From: Fen-330 sp050008465
GTDB lineage: Bacteria > Acidobacteriota > Terriglobia > Bryobacterales > Bryobacteraceae
DNA length: 64,000 nucleotides
Direction: 5' to 3'
Assembly: GCA_050008465.1 (NCBI GenBank)
Contig: JBEKMO010000001.1
Coordinates: 62,001-126,000 of the forward strand
Below, piece after piece: positions 1-8,133 of this stretch; the stretch's first letter is position 1, and each line of letters begins with the position of its first letter. Both the position numbers and the translations under genes were made by a program. A model generated the notes under the pieces. That model was not told the DNA's origin. It worked only from the letters and a program-made list of their open reading frames with translations, and did no database searches.

Positions 1-736
1 CGACGGCGGCGTTCTCGCCCTGGGCGGTGGCGGTGCCCAGCCGCGCGCACCCCATGCCGAACATGGTCGAACGGACGTCGGAGAAATCGCGGTTGATGAA
101 GCCCGGCAGGGTCATGATCTCCACCAGGTCGGCGACCGTCTGGCGCAGAAATTCGTGGCCCATCCGGAACGCGTCGAACACGCCGGTACCGCGCGGCGCC
201 AGAGCCAGCAGCCGGTCGTTGGGGACGACGATCACCGTATCGACGAAGGCGGCGAGTTCCTCGAGCCCCTTCTCGGCCTGCTGCATGCGCCGCGGGCCCT
301 CGAAGGTGAATGGTTTGGTGACGACCGCGACCGTGAGGGCGTTGAGCTCCTTGGCGATCGAGGCGACCACCGGAGCGGCGCCGGTGCCCGTGCCGCAGCC
401 CAGTCCCGCCGCGATGAACACCATGTCGGCCCCTTGCAGGATCTCGCAGATGCGCGCCGTGTCCTCCAGCGCCGCCTGCCGCCCGATCCCCGGATCGGCC
501 CCCGCGCCACGCCCGTGCGTGATCTTTCCGCCGATGGCCAGCTTGTTCGGGACCGGCGACGCCTGGAGCGCCTGCGCGTCGGTATTGAGGACGTAGAACT
601 CGACGCCTTCCAGCCCCCCGGCCAGCATGTGGGCCACCGCGTTGGAGCCGCCTCCGCCGACGCCGATGATCTTGATGTTGGCCGCGGCGCGGACATCCTC
701 CTGCATTTCGTATTTCAAGTGATCGAGGACAGCCAT
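1..736 (-). CDS. ftsZ: Cell division protein FtsZ (3' end beyond window)
   Basis: FtsZ is the tubulin-like GTPase that polymerises at midcell into the division ring. About 245 N-terminal residues are visible, starting MAVLDHLKYEMQ, with the nucleotide-binding stretch GVGGGGSNAV, the NTDAQAL loop and the T4/T5 region. The tubulin signature reads GLGCGTGTGAAP, so residue 114 is Cys where GGGTGTG is expected. The ATG at 736 lies 3 nt after the ftsA stop and has GGGAGG inside the end of ftsA, so the two are translationally close. The gene runs off the window at its 3' end. Identity is certain from motifs and context; only the Cys is odd. Confidence 0.97.
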   Translation of the reverse strand, partial: MAVLDHLKYEMQEDVRAAANIKIIGVGGGGSNAVAHMLAGGLEGVEFYVLNTDAQALQASPVPNKLAIGGKITHGRGAGADPGIGRQAALEDTARICEILQGADMVFIAAGLGCGTGTGAAPVVASIAKELNALTVAVVTKPFTFEGPRRMQQAEKGLEELAAFVDTVIVVPNDRLLALAPRGTGVFDAFRMGHEFLRQTVADLVEIMTLPGFINRDFSDVRSTMFGMGCARLGTATAQGENAAV

Positions 737-739
737 AGC

Positions 740-1945
740 TCAGCCTCCCAAAACCTTCGCGAAGAATCCGCTGCTTAGCCGATCCAGTTCCGCGCGCAGC
801 TTGAGCCGGGCGGAATACATAGCCAGGCCGGCCGCGGTGGTCCAGGCCGGGTCGTCGATTTCCGCCGGCCAATCCTGAATGCCAACCGGCAGGCCCATGC
901 AGGCCTGACACCGGATGACCTTTTCGGCAACGTCGCACAAGGCCGGCAGACGGGCGCCGCCGCCGATCAGCACACAGCTCACCAGCATCTGGTCCATGCC
1001 GATGCGTTCCAGTTCGCGTTGCACGAAATCGAACAGCTCGACGGCGCGCGCCTCGAGAATCCGGTTGAGTTCGCGGCGCGACGTCTCGCGCCACGGGCGG
1101 CCGGCGGGCGAGGGCAGTTCGACGAAGCTGTTGGCGGCGCTGAGGTCTGCCAGGGCGCATCCGTGCTGCTCCTTGATCCAGGCGGCGTCGTCCTGGCTGA
1201 CGTTGAGTCCCTGCGCCACGTCGCTGGTGAAATGGTCGCCGCAGACCGGCAGGCTGATGGAAGACAGCAGGGTATCGCCGTAGTACACCGCGACGTCGGT
1301 GGAGTGCGCCCCGATGTCGGCCACCACGTAGCCATCGCGGCGGTCTTCGGTCCGCAGCGCGGCGTAGGCTGCGGCCAGCGGCTCGAATACGGTCTCTTCC
1401 ACCACCAGGTGGGCCTCGTTGGCGGCGCCGACCAGCGCCTGGTGCTCTTGCTGAGAGCCGGTGACCAGATGCACGTACACCTCGATCCGGGAGCCGATCA
1501 TGCCGCGCGGATTGCGGTGGCCGGCGCGGCCGTCGACGGTGAAATCCTGCGGGAACAGGTGCAGGAGCATCTCGTCTTCTTGAAACTGGATGCGGGAGGC
1601 GCGCTCCACCACGCGGTTCAGGTCGTTCTGGCCGATCTGGCGGGGGAAGCCGATCTCGTAACCGCCGCGGCCGTGCGCCCCGCACACGCTGTTGCCCCCT
1701 ACGCCGAACACCGCCGATCCGACTCCCGTCTGGGCGCGCTTCTCGGCCTCCCGGATGGTGCGTAGAATGGACCCCGAGACCGCTTTCTGATCGGCAATGC
1801 GGCCCTTGTGCCAGCCCTCCGAGGGCGTTTCGGCATATCCCAGGAAGCGAACCCGGGCCTGCTCGAGGAGCAGGATGGCGCAGCGCGTCCAGTGACTGCC
1901 CGCGTCGACCCCAACCGCGAGAACCGGCTTAATCTTAGCGGGCAT
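740..1945 (-). CDS. ftsA: Cell division protein FtsA
   Basis: FtsA is the actin-like ATPase that tethers FtsZ to the membrane and recruits late divisome proteins. The 401-aa product has the actin-fold phosphate loop VGVDAGSHWTR near the N-terminus, the SHS2-type insertion, a second phosphate loop VVADIGAHSTDV and the adenosine motif LIGGGARLP. The frame is open further upstream, but the ATG at 1945 is preferred because CGGAGG lies 5 nt before it and the product then begins MPAKIKPVLAVGVDAG as in the family. The longer version would translate an intergenic inverted repeat. It sits between ftsQ and ftsZ, the standard order. Confidence 0.96.
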   Translation of the reverse strand: MPAKIKPVLAVGVDAGSHWTRCAILLLEQARVRFLGYAETPSEGWHKGRIADQKAVSGSILRTIREAEKRAQTGVGSAVFGVGGNSVCGAHGRGGYEIGFPRQIGQNDLNRVVERASRIQFQEDEMLLHLFPQDFTVDGRAGHRNPRGMIGSRIEVYVHLVTGSQQEHQALVGAANEAHLVVEETVFEPLAAAYAALRTEDRRDGYVVADIGAHSTDVAVYYGDTLLSSISLPVCGDHFTSDVAQGLNVSQDDAAWIKEQHGCALADLSAANSFVELPSPAGRPWRETSRRELNRILEARAVELFDFVQRELERIGMDQMLVSCVLIGGGARLPALCDVAEKVIRCQACMGLPVGIQDWPAEIDDPAWTTAAGLAMYSARLKLRAELDRLSSGFFAKVLGG

Positions 1946-1985
1946 GCGAACCTCCGAGGAACCAGGGAAGCCTGTCCGAGCCCTT

Positions 1986-2087
1986 CGTGGCGCACGCACT
2001 CTTGCGTGCTGCCTCGACACTCGTGTCGAGGTCGACACCGTGCGTCGAGAAAGTCTCGACGCGGCACGCACGAGTGCGTGCGCCACG
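1986..2087. repeat. Three-way-junction inverted repeat between ftsQ and ftsA
   Basis: Two 27-nt arms (1986-2012 and 2061-2087) are inverted copies matching at 25 of 27 positions. Between them lie two further perfect short palindromes: 2013-2030 (8-bp arms, 2-nt loop) and 2043-2061 (8-bp arms, 3-nt loop). The transcript could therefore fold into one long stem closing two hairpins. It lies in the 199-nt spacer between ftsQ and ftsA and looks like a dispersed repeat (REP or MITE type) rather than a terminator, because no T-run follows on the transcribed strand and ftsA and ftsZ lie downstream. Confidence 0.8.
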
Positions 2088-2145
2088 GCTGAAGTTAGCG
2101 CCGATTGGGGGGGCGGGTTTCTTCACAGTCCCGTTAACGAGCAGT

Positions 2146-3048
2146 CTACTTGGCATGCGGTGCTCCATCCAGGGCCGTGATGCGGTCGTCCAGGCGCAGG
2201 TCAAACGCGCGCGCGCCAGGCAGCCGGCGGCTGATTTCGGCGTAATGGCCGAGGAAGTTCTGCAAGCGCGGCAGGTAGCGCTGGTTGCCGAGCATGAGCC
2301 GGACCACCCGTCCCTGGACGCTGTAGGTGATGCCCAGGTTTTCGGGATCGGCGGCGTTGATCTCCGAGATCTGGCCGCTATAGGCTTCGACTTCCCGGAT
2401 CACGTCCAGCGCCTCCCGGACGCGGTTGCGCCTTCCCGCGGCGGGCTGCTCCCGGGAGAGGCCGTAGAGTACGGGCACGGCAATGCTGGCGCGCGGCGGG
2501 GGTTCCAGGATCACCCCATCCTCGTCGATCAGCGCGACCTCGTAGTAAGCCACCCCAGCCTGCGGCAGCATTGCGAAGGCCACCGGGACGCGCTCGGTAA
2601 TCCGGACCTCGACGCGGTTCGGCCAGCGGCGCGAGACGGCCGCCTCGCGGACCCAGTCGATGCCCAGCAACGCGCGGCGCCGCTCGGCCAACGGCAGCAG
2701 ATAGACGCTGCGGCCGAAGTCCTGCGCGAAGACGCCCGCCACCCGGGCGACGGAGGCGTGTTCGAGGCCCCGGATCGACAGGTTGGGATGCGCGTCCGGG
2801 CTGCCGGAGAGGATGAAGCGCGCGTTGCCGGCCAGGAACTGGTCCAGCCGATAGACCGCCGCGATCGCGCTGAGCGCCAGCAGGACCGCCAGGCCCGCGA
2901 GCAGCCACGGACGGGCCCGATCGCGCCAGCGCGGCCGGGCATCCGACTTGCCCCGCGGGCGGCGCAGCGACGCGGGGGGTTGCGGCGGCTCCATGGGAGG
3001 GTCCTCAGCGAGTTCCAGGTCGAGTTGGGCAGTCTGCCGGCGAGCCAT
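2146..3048 (-). CDS. ftsQ: Cell division protein FtsQ
   Basis: FtsQ (DivIB family) is a bitopic inner-membrane protein that links early and late divisome components. The 300-aa product has a basic, Pro-rich cytoplasmic tail, one membrane segment at about residues 53-72 (LLAGLAVLLALSAIAAVY), a POTRA-type segment (LSIRGLEHASVARVAG) and the FtsQ/DivIB beta domain (WVREAAVSRRWPNRVEVRITERVPVA, here shown only by its key WV, RRWPN and ERVP residues). The start at 3048 is chosen over a longer open frame because AGGAGG lies 6 nt upstream, inside the end of murC, whose stop is 2 nt away. Confidence 0.94.
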   Translation of the reverse strand: MARRQTAQLDLELAEDPPMEPPQPPASLRRPRGKSDARPRWRDRARPWLLAGLAVLLALSAIAAVYRLDQFLAGNARFILSGSPDAHPNLSIRGLEHASVARVAGVFAQDFGRSVYLLPLAERRRALLGIDWVREAAVSRRWPNRVEVRITERVPVAFAMLPQAGVAYYEVALIDEDGVILEPPPRASIAVPVLYGLSREQPAAGRRNRVREALDVIREVEAYSGQISEINAADPENLGITYSVQGRVVRLMLGNQRYLPRLQNFLGHYAEISRRLPGARAFDLRLDDRITALDGAPHAK

Positions 3049-3050
3049 GG

Positions 3051-4427
3051 TCAACCTCCTCGGAGACGCTCCAGGATGCGGTCTCCGGCCTGCCAGACGT
3101 TGCCGGCGCCCAGAGTCAGGACCGCGTCCCCATCCTCGGCCACACCAAGCGCGGCATCCACGGCGCGGTCGATCGTCCCCACGTATTCCACACTGCGGTG
3201 CCCGAAATCGCGGATCCGCTCGGTTAGTGCCTGGGCGGTGATGCCCTCGATTGGCTTTTCGGAGGCGGCGTAGATGTCCAGCACGAAGACCGAGTCGGCT
3301 TGGTAGAAGCAGCGGGCGAAATCGTCCATCAGGTGGAAGGTGCGCGTATAGCGGTGAGGCTGGAAGACGACGTGGATGCGGCGGTAATGGCACTGCCGGG
3401 CCGCGGCCAACGTCGAGCGGATCTCGGTGGGGTGATGGCCGTAGTCGTCGATAACCGTCACGCCGCGCTCGATGCCCCGGACCTGAAACCGCCGGTCCAC
3501 TCCGCTGTACGATGCCAGCCCCTCACGGATGGCGTCCACCGGGAGTTCCAGCTCCAGACCTACCGCCACTGCCGCCGTTGCGTTCAGAACGTGGTGCCCG
3601 CCGGGAACCTGGAGCCGGAATTCGCCCAGGTCCGTCCCGCGGGCACGCAGCCGGAACACGCTCGAAAAGTGGGCGCCGGAGCATTCGCTCACCACCAGGT
3701 CCGCCTGAGCCCGCGTGCCGTAGGTGATGGTGCGGCGTCTCACTTCCGGCAGGATGCGCTGGACATTCTCGTCGTCGAGACAGAGGATGGCCGCGCCGTA
3801 GAACGGCACCTTGTTGACGAACTCGACGAAGGCCGCGCGGATTCGCTCGATCGAGGCGTAGTGGTCCAGGTGCTCGCGGTCGATGTTGGTGACGATCGCC
3901 AGGATCGGAGAGAGCTTGAGAAACGAGCCGTCGCTTTCGTCCGACTCCACCACCAGGAACTCGCTCTGCCCCAGCCGGGCGTTCGAGCCGCCGATGGATT
4001 GCAGGCGGCCGCCCACCACCACGGTGGGGTCCTGGCCCGCGTGGCTCAGGATCGTGGCCAGCATCGAGGTCGTTGAGGTCTTGCCGTGGCTGCCGGCCAC
4101 GGCGATGCCGAATTTCAGCCGCATCAGCTCGGCCAGCAGTTCTCCGCGGGGGATGACCGGGATCTGAAGACGGTGCGCTTCCTGCACCTCGGGGTTGTCC
4201 TCCGAGACCGCCGAGCTGACCACCACGGCGCGGGCCGAGCCGACCTGCGACGCGGAGTGCCCCTCGTAGATGGTTGCGCCCAGGCGGGCCAGGCGCTCGG
4301 TGATGGGGGTGAGCTTGAGGTCCGAGCCGCTGATCGGGAAGCCCAGGTCCAGCAGCACCTCGGCGATGCCGCTCATGCCGATGCCGCCGATGCCGGTGAA
4401 GTGCAGGTGCTGTGGCTTAAGGAACAT
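3051..4427 (-). CDS. murC: UDP-N-acetylmuramate--L-alanine ligase MurC
   Basis: MurC adds L-Ala to UDP-MurNAc, the first cytoplasmic peptide step of peptidoglycan synthesis. The N-terminal Rossmann motif HFTGIGGIGMSGIAEVL and the P-loop VAGSHGKTSTTSM identify it, followed by the Mur ligase central and C-terminal domains (YGHHPTEI, VFQPHRYTRT). The ATG at 4427 gives the family-like start MFLKPQHLHFTGIGG and 458 aa, but no good ribosome site precedes it. The frame stays open to a TTG at 4574 overlapping the murG stop and an ATG at 4565, giving up to 49 extra Gly/Ser-rich residues. The start is therefore less certain than the identity. Confidence 0.94.
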   Translation of the reverse strand: MFLKPQHLHFTGIGGIGMSGIAEVLLDLGFPISGSDLKLTPITERLARLGATIYEGHSASQVGSARAVVVSSAVSEDNPEVQEAHRLQIPVIPRGELLAELMRLKFGIAVAGSHGKTSTTSMLATILSHAGQDPTVVVGGRLQSIGGSNARLGQSEFLVVESDESDGSFLKLSPILAIVTNIDREHLDHYASIERIRAAFVEFVNKVPFYGAAILCLDDENVQRILPEVRRRTITYGTRAQADLVVSECSGAHFSSVFRLRARGTDLGEFRLQVPGGHHVLNATAAVAVGLELELPVDAIREGLASYSGVDRRFQVRGIERGVTVIDDYGHHPTEIRSTLAAARQCHYRRIHVVFQPHRYTRTFHLMDDFARCFYQADSVFVLDIYAASEKPIEGITAQALTERIRDFGHRSVEYVGTIDRAVDAALGVAEDGDAVLTLGAGNVWQAGDRILERLRGG

Positions 4428-4570
4428 TTTGGTTACGCCCGCGGCGGCGCGCGGGACGGAGCCGGAAGGCACGCCACCAGCGCCGCTGCCTCCGCCGCCA
4501 GCGCTTTCCCGATCCGCGGCAAAAGAACATTTCTCTAGGCTATTGTTTCGGCTTCCGCTCCCCATGTCAA

Positions 4571-5647
4571 TCAAAATCTTGCTCCCGCCGCCGCTTGTTC
4601 CAGCAATTCCGCGGCGCGCTCGGCGGCCCGCGGCTGCGCGAAGCGGCGGGCGGCCTCGCCCATGCGCTCCAGGAGGCCAGCCTCTTTCGCGATCGACCGC
4701 ACCTCCTCGAGTAACCTTTGGCCCGTGAATTCGCGGTCCGGGACCAGGCGGGCCGCTCCGGCGGAGGCCAGCGCCTCGGCGTTGCGCCGCTGATGGTCGT
4801 CGGCGGCGAATGGAAACGGCACAAGAATTGCCGGTCTCCCCGAGGCGGCCAGTTCGGCTACCGCGCCCGCGCCCGAACGGCAGACCACCAGGTCGGCCGA
4901 GGCGAACGCCGCCGGCATGTCGTCGATAAAGGAAACCACCTCGCCGGCCAGGCCGGTGGCGGCGAAGTCCCGGGCCAGCTCGGCGTGGGCCTCGCGCCCC
5001 GCCTGGAGCGTGAGCCGGATGGGGAGGCCCGCCTCGCGGAACAGCGGCCAGCTCTGGCGGGCGGCTCGGTTCAGCGTGCGCGAGCCTTGGCTGCCCCCGG
5101 TGATGAGCACGTTGAGGACCTGTTCGCGCGGCTTCGAAGGCAGCGCAAAGAACTCGGCGCGGACGGGCAGACCCGTCAGCTCCGCCTTCCCTTTCGGGAA
5201 ATGCCGCGCGGTCTCCGGAAAACTGATCAGAGTGCGCGCCGCCACCCGTCCCATCCAGCGGTTGGTCATTCCGGGCGCCGCATTAGGTTCCATCAAGACC
5301 ATCGGGATCCGGCGCAGCGCCGCCGCGAGCACGACCGGACCCGCAACGTAACCGCCCATGCTGAACACCGCCGCCGGCCGCCAGCGGCCCAGCGCCCGGG
5401 TCAGCTTCAGCGTGCCGAGGGCGAGCTGTCCGAGTGTGCGCACCCTTCGCGCCACACCGACCCGCTTCAGCCCGCCGATCTCAATCCACTCGATGGGGAA
5501 CCCGGCCGCCGGAACCAGCCGCGCCTCGATGCCCTCCCGCGTCCCGACGAAAAATGCCTCGTGACCGCGGCGCTGGAGTTCCCGCGCGACCGCCAGCGCG
5601 GGGATGACGTGCCCTCCGGTGCCGCCGCCCGCCATAAGAAACCTCAT
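4571..5647 (-). CDS. murG: Lipid II synthase MurG
   Basis: MurG is the peripheral-membrane GT28 glycosyltransferase that transfers GlcNAc from UDP-GlcNAc to lipid I to make lipid II. The 358-aa product begins MRFLMAGGGTGGHVIPALAV, carrying the conserved GGGTGGH loop, and has the second Gly loop VLITGGSQGSRTLN and the UDP-GlcNAc site VVCRSGAGAVAELAASGRP. The frame is open far upstream by chance through ftsW; the true start at 5647 overlaps the ftsW stop by 4 nt (ATGA), a coupling signal. No murB or ddl gene lies near it. Confidence 0.96.
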   Translation of the reverse strand: MRFLMAGGGTGGHVIPALAVARELQRRGHEAFFVGTREGIEARLVPAAGFPIEWIEIGGLKRVGVARRVRTLGQLALGTLKLTRALGRWRPAAVFSMGGYVAGPVVLAAALRRIPMVLMEPNAAPGMTNRWMGRVAARTLISFPETARHFPKGKAELTGLPVRAEFFALPSKPREQVLNVLITGGSQGSRTLNRAARQSWPLFREAGLPIRLTLQAGREAHAELARDFAATGLAGEVVSFIDDMPAAFASADLVVCRSGAGAVAELAASGRPAILVPFPFAADDHQRRNAEALASAGAARLVPDREFTGQRLLEEVRSIAKEAGLLERMGEAARRFAQPRAAERAAELLEQAAAGARF

Positions 5648-6783
5648 CCTGACTGCTCGCTCACGCTCAGCAGCATGCCGAGCGAGATCATCGTGCTGAG
5701 CAGCGAACTCCCGCCGTAGCTGACCAGCGGAAGCGGGATGCCCTTGGTGGGCGCCAGGTCCAGCACCACGCTCATGTTCATGAGCGCCTGCACCACCAGC
5801 ATGGTGGTGACGCCCAGCGCCAGGTAGCGCCCGAAATCGTCGGGGGTGGAGCGCACCAGCCGCAGGCCGCGCCAGAGCAGCACCAGAAACGCCGCCAGCA
5901 CCGCGACGCAACCCAGCAGGCCCAGTTCCTCGCCCACCACCGCATAGATGAAATCCGTGTGCGCCTCGGGCAGGTAGAACAGCTTCTGCTTGCCCTCCAT
6001 GAGCCCCTGGCCGATCAGGCCGCCGCTCGCCACCGCGATCTTGGATTGGCGCACGTGATAGCCGGGATCGCGGTTGAACTCGGAGCGCCGCATGTACTCC
6101 TTGAGCTTGTTCCCCCAGGAGAACCGGTCGAGCACTTTGTACTCCGGGTCGAAGAAGCCGAACACGCGAACCAGGCGGTACGGCTTGGCGGCTACGGCGA
6201 TTCCCACCGCAACCAGGCCCGCGACGATCGCGATCCGGATGTACCTGGAATTCAGGCCCGCGACATAGAACACCACCGCCGCCGAAATCACCAGGACCAG
6301 AGCGGTGCCCAGGTCGGCGAGCACGACCGCGATCGCCAGCAGCCCCACCGTGATCAGGGCCGGAAGCAGCGTGTAGCGGTTGTTGATGGCCTTGGCGCGC
6401 AGCGTGACGAAGTAAGCCAGGAACAGGATGAGCGCGGGCTTGGCGAACTCCGAAGGCTGGATGCCCAGCGGGCCGATCCGCAGCCAGCGGTGCGAGCGCG
6501 CATCCACGAAATACACGATCACCAGCAGCACGATCACCACCGCCAGCGCCGCGAAAGCCCATCCCGCCGAGTTCAGCTTGCGGTAGTCGGTGCGTTTGAG
6601 CAGCATCATCACGCCCACCGCGCAGGCTGCCCAGGCGAACTGGCGCACGATGTAATAGCCCGAGTAGCCGAACTTCAGCCGCGCCACCACCGACGAGGCG
6701 CTGTAGACCATGACCAGACCGAAGCACACCATTCCCAAGATGAACCAGAACAACACCCAGTCGGTCTTGACGCGTTGGGCCAT
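5644..6783 (-). CDS. ftsW: SEDS peptidoglycan glycosyltransferase FtsW
   Basis: FtsW is the septal SEDS-family glycosyltransferase that polymerises lipid II with its partner transpeptidase FtsI. The 379-aa protein is a polytopic membrane protein with about ten hydrophobic segments. It shows family landmarks: LVMVYSASS near the N-terminus, the GIQPSEFAKPALILFLAY loop (shown by PSEFAK), the periplasmic AHTDFIYAVVGEELGL motif and the C-terminal VSYGGSSLLSTMISLG. The ATG at 6783 follows the murD stop by 3 nt, and its own stop overlaps murG. FtsI is encoded upstream in the same operon. Confidence 0.97.
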   Translation of the reverse strand: MAQRVKTDWVLFWFILGMVCFGLVMVYSASSVVARLKFGYSGYYIVRQFAWAACAVGVMMLLKRTDYRKLNSAGWAFAALAVVIVLLVIVYFVDARSHRWLRIGPLGIQPSEFAKPALILFLAYFVTLRAKAINNRYTLLPALITVGLLAIAVVLADLGTALVLVISAAVVFYVAGLNSRYIRIAIVAGLVAVGIAVAAKPYRLVRVFGFFDPEYKVLDRFSWGNKLKEYMRRSEFNRDPGYHVRQSKIAVASGGLIGQGLMEGKQKLFYLPEAHTDFIYAVVGEELGLLGCVAVLAAFLVLLWRGLRLVRSTPDDFGRYLALGVTTMLVVQALMNMSVVLDLAPTKGIPLPLVSYGGSSLLSTMISLGMLLSVSEQSG

Positions 6784-6786
6784 GGC

Positions 6787-8127
6787 TCAGTGCCCCTCCT
6801 CCAGAGCGGCCACGACCGACTTGAAGACGCGGCCACGGTGCTCGTAGTCGTCGAACTGATCGAAGCTGGCGCAGGCCGGAGCCAGCAGCACAGTGTCGCC
6901 GGGCTGGGCCTCGCGGAAGGCCGCGCGCACTGCGGCATCGAGCGTGCCGGCGTGGACGAGGCGCACGCAGTCGCCGAGCTGTGCGGCGATCTTGGGCGCG
7001 GCGGCGCCGATCAGCAGGGCGGCGCGCGCCCTCCGGCCGAGCGGCTCTCGCAGCACGGTGTAGTCGCTGCCCTTGTCTTTGCCGCCCAGGATAATCCACA
7101 GCCGGCCCGGAAACGCCTCGATCGATTTCAGCGTGGCGTCGACGTTGGTGGCCTTCGAGTCGTTGTAGAAATCGACGCCCCCGAGCCGGCGCACGAACTC
7201 GATGCGGTGCTCGACGCCGGGAAACGTCCCGACAGCCGTCGCGATAGCCCCGAGCGATGCACCCGCCAGGTGAGCGGCTCCGGCCGCGGCCAGCGTGTTC
7301 TCGACGTTGTGGCGGCCGCGCAGCGGGATCCCGGCAATCTCCAGGAAGGGCGCGCCGTCGTAATAGAGGCGCGCATGGTCCGCGTACAGGCCCGGCGAGA
7401 CGGCACTCGCGGTCGAGAACCAGACCGTGCGCGCGCTGGTGCGGCGGCCGTACTCCGCGCAACTGGCGTCGCCGGCGTTCAGCACGGCGTAGTCCACCGC
7501 CGCCTGGGTTTCGAACAGGCGGGCCTTGGCGTTGGCGTAGTTCTCGAAGCTGTGGTGGCGGTCCAGGTGGTCCGGCGTGACGTTCAGGCACACCGCGATG
7601 TGCGCGCGGAACGCGGCGATGGTCTCGAGCTGGAAGCTGGAGAGCTCCAGGACGTTCCACTGCTCCGGGCGCGAGGCGGCGATCATCCCGGTCACCGGCG
7701 CGCCGATGTTGCCGCCCACCTGCGCCGGGATGCCGCAGGCGCGCAGGATGTGGCCGACCAGCGCGGTCGTGGTGGTCTTTCCGTTCGCTCCGGTGATGCC
7801 GATGATGGGGCCTTTGAGGTACGCGGAGGCGAGCTCGACTTCACCGAGGACCGGCACGCCCCGCTGGCGGGCCGCCTCCAGTTCGGCCAGATCCGCCGGG
7901 ACGCCGGGCGAGAGGACGATGGAATCCACGCCCTCGAACGCGCCGGGGGATTGCAGCTCGAAGGGCACGCCAAGGCTCTCCAGCGTCCGCCCCGCCTCCT
8001 TGAGTTCCTCGAGCGGCCTGCAGTCGATGGCCCGGACGCGCGCTCCCTGGGCGAGCAGAAACTCGACCACCGCCAGCCCCGACTGGCCCATCCCCGCCAC
8101 CGCGATTCTCTTACCCGCGATCTCCAC
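6787..8127 (-). CDS. murD: UDP-N-acetylmuramoylalanine--D-glutamate ligase MurD
   Basis: MurD adds D-Glu to UDP-MurNAc-L-Ala. The 446-aa product has the N-terminal nucleotide fold (RIAVAGMGQSGLAVVEFL), P-loop GITGANGKTTTTALVGH, the Mur ligase signature SPGVPAD, the central LNVTPDHLDRHHSFENYANAK region (key residues TPDHLDRH) and the C-terminal motif DFYNDSKATNVDAT with LGGKDKG. The length fits the family. The start at 8127 lies 6 nt after the mraY stop, and its stop is 3 nt before ftsW, so it is buried in the co-translated part of the operon. Confidence 0.97.
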   Translation of the reverse strand: MEIAGKRIAVAGMGQSGLAVVEFLLAQGARVRAIDCRPLEELKEAGRTLESLGVPFELQSPGAFEGVDSIVLSPGVPADLAELEAARQRGVPVLGEVELASAYLKGPIIGITGANGKTTTTALVGHILRACGIPAQVGGNIGAPVTGMIAASRPEQWNVLELSSFQLETIAAFRAHIAVCLNVTPDHLDRHHSFENYANAKARLFETQAAVDYAVLNAGDASCAEYGRRTSARTVWFSTASAVSPGLYADHARLYYDGAPFLEIAGIPLRGRHNVENTLAAAGAAHLAGASLGAIATAVGTFPGVEHRIEFVRRLGGVDFYNDSKATNVDATLKSIEAFPGRLWIILGGKDKGSDYTVLREPLGRRARAALLIGAAAPKIAAQLGDCVRLVHAGTLDAAVRAAFREAQPGDTVLLAPACASFDQFDDYEHRGRVFKSVVAALEEGH

Positions 8128-8133
8128 CGCGCT

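Noticed and set aside
1986..2087. Terminator between ftsQ and ftsA
   Set aside because: No T-run follows the stem on the transcribed strand, and essential ftsA and ftsZ lie downstream.
4571..7660. 1029-codon minus-strand frame containing murG
   Set aside because: Only the last 358 codons encode MurG; the rest is an alternative frame through ftsW and murD, kept open by high GC content.
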